NCBI RefSeq assembly: GCF_000447795.1
Contig: NZ_AUNI01000015.1
Coordinates: 372,001-436,000 of the forward strand
Length of the DNA stretch: 64,000 nucleotides
Source of the DNA: Bacteriovorax sp. Seq25_V
GTDB lineage: Bacteria > Bdellovibrionota > Bacteriovoracia > Bacteriovoracales > Bacteriovoracaceae
Direction of reading: 5' to 3'
Both the position numbers and the translations under genes were made by a program. Numbering within the stretch: the first letter of the stretch is position 1; each line of letters begins with the position of its first letter. The notes beneath the pieces were generated by a model. It worked only from the letters and a program-made list of their open reading frames with translations, made no database searches and was not told the DNA's origin. Positions 42,648 to 51,500 of this stretch are shown here, piece after piece.

Positions 42648-43919
42648 ATGTTAGACATTAAATTTTTGAGAGAAAATACTGAGTTAATGAAGAAGGTAAT
42701 TGAGAACAAAAGGATTGGTCTCGACCTTGATGAATTACTTAAAATTGATAGTGAACTTCTTGAACTTGGAAAAGAATTACAAGAACTTCAAACTCAAAGA
42801 AATGTAACATCAAAAAAAATCCCAACAGCTTCACCAGATGAAAGACCAGCATTAATTGAAGCCGGAAAAGAGATTGGAAATAAGATTAAAGATATTCAAC
42901 CAAGAGTTTCTGAACTTGAAGAAAGTCTTAAGCAACTTATGTATCTTGTGCCACAAATTCCATCTTCAAAAGCTCCACTTGGAAAAGATGATAGTGACAA
43001 CGTAGAAGTTAAAAAGCACGGAGATCTTCCAAAATTTGATTTTGAACCACTTGATCACGTACAAATTCTTGAAAAACAAAATTGGGCAGAATTTGAAAAA
43101 GTCGCAAAGGTTTGTGGATCAAGAAGTTACTCCCTTAGAAATGAAATGGTACTTCTAGAAATGGCCCTACACCGAATGGCCCTTGATAAATTATTAGATA
43201 AAGGTTTCACACTTGTTTCAGCCCCATCGATGGCAAGAGAACAAGCACTATTTGGAACGGGTCACTTCCCAACAGGACGTGATCAGGCCTACTACGTACC
43301 TGAGCATGACATCTATCTTTCAGGAACAGCTGAAGTTCAACTTAATAGTTTTCACATGGATGAAATCCTTGATGAAAAAGACCTTCCAATTCTTTACGCA
43401 GGTTATTCACCATGTTTTAGATCAGAGGCGGGAAGTTATGGACGTGATGTAAGAGGACTTATTAGAGTTCACCAATTTAATAAAACTGAGCAGTATATTA
43501 TTTGTAAAAATGATGAAGCAGAATCAGAGAAGTGGCATCAAATGCTTTTAACAACTGCTGAAGAAATTTGCCAGGAACTAAACCTTCCATACCGTATTGT
43601 TGAATGTTGTACTGGAGACATGGGAGCAGGGAAGCATAGAATGTTTGATATTGAGTGTTGGGTACCTAGTGAGAGCAAGTACCGTGAGACTCACTCATGT
43701 TCAGCACTTCATGACTGGCAATCAAGAAGAACAAATACAAGATACCGTGACAGTGAAGGAAAAGTTCAATTTGTTCACACTTTAAATAATACGGCCGTGG
43801 CAACACCAAGAATCCTAGTTCCTTTCCTAGAAAACCATCAGCAAAAAGATGGGACAATCTTTGTTCCTGAAAAGTTAAGACCATACCTATCTGGTCGTAC
43901 AGTTCTTGGTAAAGCATAA
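42648..43919 (+). CDS. serS: Seryl-tRNA synthetase
   Basis: 423 residues, class II synthetase. N-terminal coiled-coil tRNA-binding arm (residues ~30-110), then motif 2 (CFRSEAGSYGRDVRGLIRVHQF) in substance and motif 3 region (TLNNTAVATPRILVPFLENHQ). GGAG precedes ATG. Where most SerS have SGLAVGRT this one has NTAVATPR, a known variant. Monocistronic. Confidence 0.96.
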   Translation: MLDIKFLRENTELMKKVIENKRIGLDLDELLKIDSELLELGKELQELQTQRNVTSKKIPTASPDERPALIEAGKEIGNKIKDIQPRVSELEESLKQLMYLVPQIPSSKAPLGKDDSDNVEVKKHGDLPKFDFEPLDHVQILEKQNWAEFEKVAKVCGSRSYSLRNEMVLLEMALHRMALDKLLDKGFTLVSAPSMAREQALFGTGHFPTGRDQAYYVPEHDIYLSGTAEVQLNSFHMDEILDEKDLPILYAGYSPCFRSEAGSYGRDVRGLIRVHQFNKTEQYIICKNDEAESEKWHQMLLTTAEEICQELNLPYRIVECCTGDMGAGKHRMFDIECWVPSESKYRETHSCSALHDWQSRRTNTRYRDSEGKVQFVHTLNNTAVATPRILVPFLENHQQKDGTIFVPEKLRPYLSGRTVLGKA

Positions 43920-43938
43920 TTCTAACTACTTAAAATCA

Positions 43939-43966
43939 TTGCTCTCTTGGGAAAACAAGAGGGCAA
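43939..43966 (+). terminator. Hairpin after serS
   Basis: TTGCTCTCTTG (43939-43949) pairs with CAAGAGGGCAA (43956-43966) with one G-U pair. The following bases are A-rich, so termination is uncertain. Confidence 0.5.
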
Positions 43967-44033
43967 AAATTAATTCACTCAACTATTTTTCGTTTAGAGC
44001 CGAAAAGCGTTTATAATGTAATTCGGAGTAACT

Positions 44034-44378
44034 ATGGAATTTGATAGTAAAGAATTGACCATGATGTTTGGAGATGACCAAGAGATCTTCTTTGAGATTT
44101 TTGGTGACTTCGAGCAATCACTAGATGAGATGCTAGGTGAAATTAGCAGTGCAATTGAAGCGAAAAATGCTGAGGCGCTACAAATTTCAGCACACACTTT
44201 TAAAGGTGTCCTTTCAACTTTTTGTGCTCTTGAAAGTAAAGAGCTTGCTTTTGAACTGGAGCAAATGGGGAGAGCTGGAAGCTTTGATGGTGCAGTGGAG
44301 AAGTTTGAAAAGCTTAAAGAATATTCTGTGAAATTAATCGCTTCTTTGAAATCGTTTCAATTTTCACAAGCTGCTTAA
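44034..44378 (+). CDS. Stand-alone HPt phosphotransfer protein
   Basis: 114 residues, helical. The HPt motif AHTFKGVLSTF has phospho-acceptor His54 and the xxKG signature; flanking helices fit the four-helix bundle. No kinase domain. It lies 20 bases before a REC-DHp gene, suggesting the two exchange phosphate. Confidence 0.88.
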   Translation: MEFDSKELTMMFGDDQEIFFEIFGDFEQSLDEMLGEISSAIEAKNAEALQISAHTFKGVLSTFCALESKELAFELEQMGRAGSFDGAVEKFEKLKEYSVKLIASLKSFQFSQAA

Positions 44379-44398
44379 TTACAAAACTAGGATAGTAA

Positions 44399-45034
44399 AT
44401 GAGAATTTTAGTTGTCGATGACGACAGAATAAATAACAAGATGATTTGCAAGAAACTTGAAAAGCGTGGCTTCGAAGTTGTTGAAGCATTCAACGGCCAC
44501 GAGTGCTTAGAAGCTGTTGAGAATAAGCAAATCGACCTTGTTCTTTTAGATATTATGATGCCAGATATGTTTGGAAGTGATGTTCTTGTTGAGCTTAGGA
44601 AGAATTACTCGGCATTCGAACTACCGATTATAATGGTTACAGGAAAAAGTGAAACAGAAGATATTGTAGAGTGCTTAAGAGCCGGGGCGAACGATTATAT
44701 TGTCAAACCGATTAATATCGAAGTTGCACTTGCTCGAATTTCTGCTCAACTAACTTTAAAGAAAATGCATCATGAGAACCTTTCAAAGGCCGAGCTTGAA
44801 ACTGCTCAGGCAATGATTGTGACATATAATCATGAAATCAATAATCCCCTTACAATTGCTCTTGGACTTCTTGGAAGAGTGAAAGGTGAGGAGAATTTAG
44901 AAAATGTAGCTAAGATTAGCGATGCTCTTTTTAGAATTGTCGACATTGTCAAAAAGATTCAACAAATTTCAAATGAGACTCAGTTGAAGCATTCAAGTTA
45001 TACTGATCAAGAAAAAATGATTAAATTAAAGTAG
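44399..45034 (+). CDS. REC domain fused to DHp-like domain, no ATPase domain
   Basis: 211 residues. The receiver domain is complete: acidic pocket Asp7-9, phospho-acceptor Asp51 (LLLDIMMPD), Thr81, Lys103 (VKP). It is followed by a kinase dimerisation-like segment with the H-box TYNHEINNPLTIALG (His145). The protein ends about 60 residues later with no HATPase_c catalytic domain. It may relay phosphate between Asp51 and His145 and the neighbouring HPt. Confidence 0.87.
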   Translation: MRILVVDDDRINNKMICKKLEKRGFEVVEAFNGHECLEAVENKQIDLVLLDIMMPDMFGSDVLVELRKNYSAFELPIIMVTGKSETEDIVECLRAGANDYIVKPINIEVALARISAQLTLKKMHHENLSKAELETAQAMIVTYNHEINNPLTIALGLLGRVKGEENLENVAKISDALFRIVDIVKKIQQISNETQLKHSSYTDQEKMIKLK

Positions 45035-45544
45035 CAGTTGAAGGTTAAGGATACCTTGACCTTCCTGTAGTAGTTTAACTCCAACTCCTTCAAGGCTGTG
45101 GGAGAGGTTTATCATTGCCTGATTTGTTGATTTTAGCTGACCGTAGAGTCTTGTCACTCCACGGGACTTAGCTTCTTCAATTAGTGCGAGAAGCATCGTC
45201 TTTCCAAGTCCCTTTCCCTGCATTTTATCAATGATAAGAAGACCAAATTCTGCGCTACGCTTGTCATCTTCATCAATATTAAATCTCGCGACCCCTAGTC
45301 CTTCATCTTGTTCTGGGTGACTGATAGCTGCAATCGCAAAGTGCGACTCATGATCGTATTCAGTAAGACGTTGAAGCTCAAGATCAGTAAATCCTTTTTT
45401 GGCCACGAAGAAACGATGTTGGATAGTTTCAATAGAGAGCTTTTTCATACCTTCTGCAAGATAACTCTTGTCACTAGGTAATAGCTCTCGAAGAACTACT
45501 TCAATATTGCTTTTTAATGTGATGACTTTTTCTTGCATTGGCAT
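45026..45544 (-). CDS. GNAT-family acetyltransferase
   Basis: 172 residues. Acetyl-CoA motif DKMQGKGLGKTMLLALIEEA is clear, and VLRELLPSDKSYLAEGMKKLS with RFF resembles the GNAT domain of Pat-type protein acetyltransferases. The start is uncertain (45601, 45559, 45544 or 45538) and no ribosome site decides it. Substrate unknown. Confidence 0.82.
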   Translation of the reverse strand: MPMQEKVITLKSNIEVVLRELLPSDKSYLAEGMKKLSIETIQHRFFVAKKGFTDLELQRLTEYDHESHFAIAAISHPEQDEGLGVARFNIDEDDKRSAEFGLLIIDKMQGKGLGKTMLLALIEEAKSRGVTRLYGQLKSTNQAMINLSHSLEGVGVKLLQEGQGILNLQLLL

Positions 45545-45652
45545 AAATAAATAATACATCGTATTTCGATTAAAGACTATCTTATTTAGAAATTTTGACA
45601 CAATGAAATTAAAGATATTACAATAGGATATGCACTTATGGAGGAGAGCTCA

Positions 45653-46744
45653 ATGGATACTTACTACCCACTAAAGAAAGTGGCGCAGATATTTGGTGAC
45701 AATAATTTAAAGTTTTCAATTGAAGAATTAGAGAGAGCTGGTGATATTCCTGCTTCTCGAAAATTCAGAAGCGGTGCTCTTTTTAGAAACGGATGGAGTA
45801 AGGCTGAGTTGCCACTTATTGGAGAAAAAGTTGGGTATTTCCCAAAGTTTTCTAAGTCAGTAGCACTTTCCGTTTTCACGACAAAAGGTGGAGTTCTAAA
45901 ATCGACTCTCGCTCTTAACCTTGCTCGAACTGCGGCTTTACATGGTCTTAAGACATGTGTGGTTGGACTCGATATTCAAGGTGATGTAACGACAGCACTT
46001 GGGTACGATTTTGATATTAAGCCAAATAGCCAGTTAGATGAAATTATTGAAAAACTAGACCAAACAAAAGGTTTGAATGACCTTTTTGCTGGGCAAGTTT
46101 CTCTTGAAGATATAATTGTTGGAACAGACCTACCTAATCTCTTTCTTATCCCTGAAACTCCAGAGCTAGTTGCTCTTAACGATTCTTTAAACAATATTAA
46201 TCGTAGAGAGTTTTGGTTGAAAGAAAAAGTTGTTGCACCATTAAAGAATTACTTTGATATTATCATCATGGACTGTTCTCCTAATTGGAACAAGCTCACA
46301 ACAAACGCGCTTGTAGCATGTGATTCTTTAATTTCACCACTAGAGTGTAAGATTAATAACTTTAGGAACTTCAAAGTTTTTAGTCATTTTTTAAAAGAAT
46401 TTAAAAATGAAATGAGACTTAACTTTGAAAATGTTTTTATTCCAACAAAGTTTGCTCCAAATAAAAAACTTAGTAGTGACATCTTTACTTGGTACCAAGA
46501 AAATGTTGAAGGCTGCACGTCTTTAGGAATAAAAGAGTCTGTAACTGCGGAAGAAGCAATGGCCCTTAATATTTCTATTCTTGAGCATGCAGGACTAAAG
46601 CCAATTGGCCGCGACATGGTAACTTTAATGAAGGAAGTTCATCAGCGTGTTGAGAGTTCTCTTGTTAATTCAAACCGTGAGTTCGGGCACGATCAGAGAA
46701 TTTTAAGCGCACAAAAATTTAATTTTAATGGAGCAAGACCTTAA
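45653..46744 (+). CDS. ParA-family ATPase with N-terminal helix-turn-helix
   Basis: 363 residues. GGAGGAG (45640-45646) 6 bases upstream sets ATG 45653. The first ~65 residues look MerR/plasmid-ParA-like (YYPLKKVAQIFG, then GDIPASRKFRSG). The deviant Walker A is KGGVLKST, with Leu in place of Gly, then Walker B-like IIIMDCSP. The C-terminal half matches ParA. It is 2 bases before a small gene that is not ParB. Chromosomal cargo or component positioning is inferred. Confidence 0.85.
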   Translation: MDTYYPLKKVAQIFGDNNLKFSIEELERAGDIPASRKFRSGALFRNGWSKAELPLIGEKVGYFPKFSKSVALSVFTTKGGVLKSTLALNLARTAALHGLKTCVVGLDIQGDVTTALGYDFDIKPNSQLDEIIEKLDQTKGLNDLFAGQVSLEDIIVGTDLPNLFLIPETPELVALNDSLNNINRREFWLKEKVVAPLKNYFDIIIMDCSPNWNKLTTNALVACDSLISPLECKINNFRNFKVFSHFLKEFKNEMRLNFENVFIPTKFAPNKKLSSDIFTWYQENVEGCTSLGIKESVTAEEAMALNISILEHAGLKPIGRDMVTLMKEVHQRVESSLVNSNREFGHDQRILSAQKFNFNGARP

Positions 46745-46746
46745 AT

Positions 46747-47094
46747 ATGGCACTATCACTGGATCAAATTAATTCAAAAAAATCATTTACTGCTAATAGT
46801 GAAGAGACAAAGAAGAATATAAGACCATGGAAAAGCAATGACCAATTTGGGAAATCTTTTTCGGGGAATCTTGCAGTGAAAAAAGCGAGAGAAATCGCAA
46901 ATAGAAATAACGAACTTGTTGAGTCTCTTCGTGGTGATAATGCAAGTGAGGCTCATGTTAGCTCAATAGAAAAGTTTATCCGTGCCAAAGAAGAAGAGTT
47001 TGAAAACTTGGAAAAACAAGAAATGCACCACCGTCGTATTCAAGCGAGAGGGGGAGTTATCGGTAAATTTAAAAATTTGATTTTTGGGCACTAA
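46747..47094 (+). CDS. Small partner of the ParA-like ATPase
   Basis: 115 residues, highly charged and helical (KKAREIANRNNELVESL, then IEKFIRAKEEEFENLEKQE). No ParB motif. The N-terminal Lys/Ser-rich segment could contact the ParA partner, as basic N-termini do in ParB and McdB-like partners. It starts 2 bases after the ParA-like stop. The C-terminus ends RGGVIGKFKNLIFGH. No family recognised. Confidence 0.68.
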   Translation: MALSLDQINSKKSFTANSEETKKNIRPWKSNDQFGKSFSGNLAVKKAREIANRNNELVESLRGDNASEAHVSSIEKFIRAKEEEFENLEKQEMHHRRIQARGGVIGKFKNLIFGH

Positions 47095-47112
47095 GAATTA
47101 GTGTCCTCTTTA
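47086..47112. terminator. Terminator after the ParA operon
   Basis: GGGCACTAA (47086-47094) pairs with TTAGTGTCC (47098-47106) with one G-U pair, followed by TCTTTATTTC. It overlaps the stop codon and may serve both strands. Confidence 0.72.
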
Positions 47113-47424
47113 TTTCTTTAAATATTTTTCTTTTTCTTTATCTGAAAAACACTCTGTAATTCGTTCCCCAAATTTTTTTTCTAGTGTCTCTTTATCTGCT
47201 CCAAGCAGTAGAGAATTAAAAGCTTCTTGGCAGGTAAGCTTTGTATATTTAATTTGAAATTTCGAGCATGAATTCTCTAATGTATTACAGGAATTCGGAA
47301 AACCCTTATAACAGTTGATCGATATCTCTTCACAATCAGCAGCCGTAAGTACTTTATTAGAGCAGGATTGTATGAGTGTTAAGAGAATAAGTGATGCAAC
47401 CAGCTTAATCAAGTATCTGCTCAC
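47110..47424 (-). CDS. Small Cys-rich lipoprotein
   Basis: 104 residues. Lipobox LIQSC at the end of the signal peptide (Cys21). The mature part has seven further cysteines (ADCEEISINCYKG, NSCNTLENSCSKF, LTCQEAF, ECFSD), so a disulfide-rich fold is likely. Overlaps the HD-domain gene start-to-end by 20 bp. No family recognised. Confidence 0.75.
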   Translation of the reverse strand: MSRYLIKLVASLILLTLIQSCSNKVLTAADCEEISINCYKGFPNSCNTLENSCSKFQIKYTKLTCQEAFNSLLLGADKETLEKKFGERITECFSDKEKEKYLKK

Positions 47425-48346
47425 TTTTTAGAATTTCTTTAAATTTATTCATTAGGTCTAGTTCATAATTTCCAAGTTCACTAATCATGATACTTTTGAT
47501 TGCTTCTTGTGGAGATTCACCAGTTGTAATGATATGTTTATCGTAAGTATTTACTAAACTCAGAATCATCTCTGGAAGAGTTAGCTTTTTCTTTTTATTT
47601 GGTCCCAGACCAGAGAGGACCTCTTCGTGATTTATGACAAGTTCCATGACGTCTTTTGTTACCCATGGCTTGTCACTTAATGCTTTCACTGCATCTTTTA
47701 CATGTAGGCCGTAAATACGTTTGTCATCAGATGTATACGTTCCTTTTTGTCTTTTGAATAGAGCCTGGTCTTGCTGATTAAGTCTTGTGATCCCAACGTC
47801 ATGAATAAGACCTGCAGTGGCAATATTATCTATTTCTTCATTTGAGCATTTCATCTTCACTGCTAGTTTTGTTGAAAGTGCTGAGACATTTAATGAGTGT
47901 TTAATGATCATATCAGCTTCAGATGCTTTCTTGCCGAAGATCTTTTTTAGTGCTTCTGGATTTTGTTCAACAATTTGTCTTAAACTCTTTGCTGCAGATT
48001 TTGTCATACGGTATGCAGATTCACTTTCTGGATCTTTTTGCATTCTTTCTACTGCGGTAGAGCAAGCACCATCTACAACGTTTACTTTATCATCTAGTGG
48101 TACTGCAGGGTCATTCATTGTATCAACAAGTAACTTATCAAGAAATGCTTGGTAATTTGGCTCGTCACTTTCAGTGATGTAGAACTTTGCAATTTTTTGT
48201 TTCTTTAACTTTGAATATTTTTCTTCTTCAATTGAAGTTCCACGCTCACTATATTTTAGATATGTGTCTTTAAAATAAATATAAAGATCAAAAGATAATT
48301 CTCTGTTTGGTTTAACTGTTGAAATTCTAAGTGGAGTGTATGCCAT
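47405..48346 (-). CDS. HD-GYP-like protein with degenerate GYP motif
   Basis: 313 residues. HD-domain metal ligands are visible: IIKHSLNV, LIHDVG, GLHVKD, VINHEE and VNTYDKH. The signature GYP is replaced by SGLGPNK, so c-di-GMP hydrolysis is doubtful. The N-terminal ~120 residues are an unrecognised domain with a strand-rich start. It lies 7 bases after the 7TM histidine kinase stop, so it may act in the same pathway. Confidence 0.8.
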   Translation of the reverse strand: MAYTPLRISTVKPNRELSFDLYIYFKDTYLKYSERGTSIEEEKYSKLKKQKIAKFYITESDEPNYQAFLDKLLVDTMNDPAVPLDDKVNVVDGACSTAVERMQKDPESESAYRMTKSAAKSLRQIVEQNPEALKKIFGKKASEADMIIKHSLNVSALSTKLAVKMKCSNEEIDNIATAGLIHDVGITRLNQQDQALFKRQKGTYTSDDKRIYGLHVKDAVKALSDKPWVTKDVMELVINHEEVLSGLGPNKKKKLTLPEMILSLVNTYDKHIITTGESPQEAIKSIMISELGNYELDLMNKFKEILKSEQILD

Positions 48347-48353
48347 AATATCC

Positions 48354-50195
48354 TCAAAAAATTAATATTGCTTCTGTTCCAAGTCCTGATGTTGCTCTCT
48401 TTATTGTCAGTTTAATTCCTAATGCCTTTGCATAGGAAATAACGAGATAAAGCCCAAAGCCTGTTCCTTGTTCACCATGAGTCCCTATCGTTGAATGAGT
48501 TGATTTTTCAGCTTCAATCTTTTCAATAAGTCCCGAAGTGATACCTATTCCATAGTCACGTATAACTATTATAGTCTGATTCATTTTTTTTGAAATAGTA
48601 ATATTAATATCGGAGTTTGAATGTGAATATTTAATTGCATTACTTATTAAATTACCAAAGATTTGGTGGGTTAATATCGTATCGTTTGATTCAAGTAATA
48701 TTTCTTCCTCTAAAAAGTCTTTAATGAAAGAGATATTCTTCTCTGTAGCCTTTTCCTCAAAATTTGATAACGCGCTATTAAGAGATTTGATGATATTTAT
48801 CTTACTTTTTTGAATGAATTCAAGTTCTCTTTCGAGTTTTTGTTCTTCTTTAACTGAATTTAAAATATTTTCAATGTTTTTAGCCGCACGTTTTACTCTT
48901 TCCCATGCTCTGTCATTATCAAAGTGTGAAACTCCGCGCTCTTTTTGTCTCGTATAGGTGAGGATAATGAAAATTGAATTAGCAATATCATGAGATAGCA
49001 CACGCACGATTTTTTGAAGCTTTTCTTTATTCCTTGCCTGCTGGTTTGCAAAATTTTTCTCTGTCGTCAGGATATTCATCTTATATGCTAGAGCAACAGA
49101 AAGAATTAGCATCTCAATGATATTTCCAAAAATAATAATATTTTGAGTGAAAAAATTGAAAGGTATTATCTGTGCATAAACACCAAACCAAATAATGACC
49201 GAACCATACATAAAAAACCAAGAGAGAACATAAATTTTTGCAAGAGGGTCTTTATATTTAATTGCCTTTCTAATACTTAGATACATAATAAGGCAGATTG
49301 TTAAAACAATATTGAAATCAATAATAGTTCCAAAAAAATTTGGAAATACTTTGTATAAAGGTGTGAAATTAGAGACAAGAGTGAAAACTCCAAAACCCAC
49401 GCTTGGTGCTAAAATCTTTTTGATATTGGGATAGACCGATTTAAAGTTTAAAAAAGAATAGGCAAAGATGACTGACACAACGAGTGATAGGGAAGAAAAT
49501 GCTCCAAGGTGCTCATTAATCTCAAATGAAAAATAATTTCTTTCAAGGTATCCATTAAGTATGAGAACTGTTATCGAAATCGAAGCAATAAATAAACAGT
49601 AGTATAGGAAATCTCTGTCCCTTGTGAATGAGAAAACAGAAAGATTGTAAAAGAAAATCATTAAAAAGGCAGCGATATAAATAATATAGAGCTTTTCAAG
49701 TGCGTATTCGCTTTCGTTTACAGAATCAATATCTCCAAGAATAAACTTCGTATCGAGATGATGTATACTTTCTCTTTTGATAATATAAATTGCGGTTTCA
49801 TTCGGCTCTAGGTGCAACTTAAACTTAGGGTGAACTCCGCCAGGGACTTGGCGTTCGTTTATAGCATCTTTAGCAACTTCAATATACTCATTAAGACTAT
49901 TTTCAAACTTATAAAGGGTTAGGTTACCAAGAAGACCAGCATTGGAGTAGATATAGAAGTCATTTGTACGATCAAGGGTATTGTGAAGTTGAAACTTGAA
50001 CCACACTGGAGTAGCAGTGTAGCGGTGATGAATTTCATCACTTTCATTGAGTTGAAAAGACTCCGGAAAATCATAAGATTCACTAATTTGAATAGTGTTT
50101 GATATATTCAAATTTTCTGTTATTAAGCCAACTTCTATTGTTTTTGCGCTGACAATTTGAAAAAAGAAAAGGTAGAATAGAAAAAAATATTTCAT
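48354..50195 (-). CDS. 7TMR-DISM sensor histidine kinase
   Basis: 613 residues. Signal peptide, an N-terminal extracellular DISMED2-like beta domain (~25-170), about seven transmembrane helices (~175-380), then a kinase with H-box VLSHDIANSIF, N-box NLISNAIKYSH, G1 DYGIGI and G2 GTGFGLYL. Such receptors likely sense extracellular sugars or other ligands. No response regulator is adjacent; an HD-GYP-like gene follows. Divergent from a DsbA-fold gene with almost no gap. Confidence 0.9.
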   Translation of the reverse strand: MKYFFLFYLFFFQIVSAKTIEVGLITENLNISNTIQISESYDFPESFQLNESDEIHHRYTATPVWFKFQLHNTLDRTNDFYIYSNAGLLGNLTLYKFENSLNEYIEVAKDAINERQVPGGVHPKFKLHLEPNETAIYIIKRESIHHLDTKFILGDIDSVNESEYALEKLYIIYIAAFLMIFFYNLSVFSFTRDRDFLYYCLFIASISITVLILNGYLERNYFSFEINEHLGAFSSLSLVVSVIFAYSFLNFKSVYPNIKKILAPSVGFGVFTLVSNFTPLYKVFPNFFGTIIDFNIVLTICLIMYLSIRKAIKYKDPLAKIYVLSWFFMYGSVIIWFGVYAQIIPFNFFTQNIIIFGNIIEMLILSVALAYKMNILTTEKNFANQQARNKEKLQKIVRVLSHDIANSIFIILTYTRQKERGVSHFDNDRAWERVKRAAKNIENILNSVKEEQKLERELEFIQKSKINIIKSLNSALSNFEEKATEKNISFIKDFLEEEILLESNDTILTHQIFGNLISNAIKYSHSNSDINITISKKMNQTIIVIRDYGIGITSGLIEKIEAEKSTHSTIGTHGEQGTGFGLYLVISYAKALGIKLTIKRATSGLGTEAILIF

Positions 50196-50206
50196 AGAGG
50201 ATGACC

Positions 50207-50863
50207 TTGGATAGCAAATTATATTTCGACTTTACTTCACCTTATTCGTACTTGCTTTGGGAGAAGCTAATTCAAACTAAGTTTGATTTCTCTAAAGTTA
50301 TCATAAAACCAGTTGTCGTTGGCAAAATTATAAATGATGTTGGTAGTGTTGGGCCAGCAGGGATACCGTCAAAGAGAAATTTTCTTTTTCAAGATTGTAT
50401 TCGAAAGGCTCATCGCAGTAATATTAAATTTCAAGCCCCCGCAAGATTACCTTTTAACCCAATGGACCTGCTAAGATTTGCTTGCGCACTTGAGAATAAT
50501 CAAGCGAAGCAGATTGAGTTTATTACAAATACCTTTCGCTTTGGATGGCGTGATGGTGGTGATTACGAAAGCTTTTCTAAGTTTAAATCGTGGATTATGG
50601 ACACATGTCATTTTACTGAAGAAGAATATGAGAATTTAAATAGTGATAGAAACGCGAGAAAACAGTTAAAGCTCAATATCCAAGACGCTATTGAGTCCCA
50701 AGTTTTTGGAGTCCCATCTTTAACAAATAAAGGAACTGTTTTCTGGGGACTTGATGCTTTTGAGGATTTTCAAGCAAGTCTAAAAGGTGAAGATCCTCTA
50801 AACATGCACTTAAGCGTTTACAAGAAGTTTATTGATATAGTTCAAGGAGAACAAAATGGTTAA
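50207..50863 (+). CDS. DsbA-fold 2-hydroxychromene-2-carboxylate isomerase-like protein
   Basis: 218 residues. The N-terminal FDFTSPYSYLLWEKL and the C-terminal QVFGVPS and FWGLDAFEDF match the kappa-GST/HCCA isomerase family of the DsbA fold. TTG 50207 is favoured because AGAGG (50196-50200) is 6 bases upstream; ATG 50201 would sit directly against it. Overlaps the next gene by 8 bp. Substrate in this organism unknown. Confidence 0.85.
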   Translation: MDSKLYFDFTSPYSYLLWEKLIQTKFDFSKVIIKPVVVGKIINDVGSVGPAGIPSKRNFLFQDCIRKAHRSNIKFQAPARLPFNPMDLLRFACALENNQAKQIEFITNTFRFGWRDGGDYESFSKFKSWIMDTCHFTEEEYENLNSDRNARKQLKLNIQDAIESQVFGVPSLTNKGTVFWGLDAFEDFQASLKGEDPLNMHLSVYKKFIDIVQGEQNG

Positions 50864-51410
50864 GTTTAAATTTTTTGCAGTACTTTTATTAACATTCCAA
50901 ATTTTTGCTAATACAAAAGTTTTAATGAAAACAACAAAAGGTGATATTGAGCTTGAATTGTTTGATACAAAAGCTCCAATTACAGTTAAAAACTTTCTTT
51001 CATATGTTAACGATGGTTTCTACAATGGAACAATTTTTCACCGCGTAATTGATAATTTTATGATCCAAGGTGGTGGTTTTGATATTAACTTAAAGCAAAA
51101 GGATACGAAGGCGCCAATAAAAAATGAAGCAACAAATGGGATCTCAAATACAAATGGAACAATTGCAATGGCGAGAACAAGTGTTGTTGATTCTGCAACA
51201 GCTCAATTCTTTATCAATGTTAAGGATAATACTTTTCTAGATAACTCAGGTACTTCTCCATCTCAGTACGGTTACGCTGTATTTGGTAAAGTGACAAAAG
51301 GAATGAGTGTTGTAAATGCGATTAAAAAAGTTCAAACAAGTAGAAATGGTGGAATGGGAGATGTGCCTGTTCAGAATATTATCATCAATTCTATGACTGT
51401 TCTCAAGTAA
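50856..51410 (+). CDS. Secreted cyclophilin-type peptidyl-prolyl isomerase
   Basis: 184 residues with signal peptide ending IFA/NT. Cyclophilin core: FHRVIDNFMIQGG, NEATNGISNTNGTIAMAR, SATAQFFINVKDN and YAVFGKV. The PPIase acts on periplasmic protein folding. Overlaps the upstream gene by 8 bp and is followed by a GC-rich hairpin. Confidence 0.92.
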   Translation: MVKFKFFAVLLLTFQIFANTKVLMKTTKGDIELELFDTKAPITVKNFLSYVNDGFYNGTIFHRVIDNFMIQGGGFDINLKQKDTKAPIKNEATNGISNTNGTIAMARTSVVDSATAQFFINVKDNTFLDNSGTSPSQYGYAVFGKVTKGMSVVNAIKKVQTSRNGGMGDVPVQNIIINSMTVLK

Positions 51411-51428
51411 CTACTTAGAATCATTTAA

Positions 51429-51448
51429 CCCCTTCCTATAGGAAGGGG
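51429..51448 (+). terminator. Terminator after the cyclophilin gene
   Basis: CCCCTTCC (51429-51436), TATA loop, GGAAGGGG (51441-51448). GC-rich, but with only a short T-stretch after it. Confidence 0.7.
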
Positions 51449-51500
51449 ACTCATTTGCCTGCTAAAACTGTTGTCATTAATTATTTATAATTATTATTGT

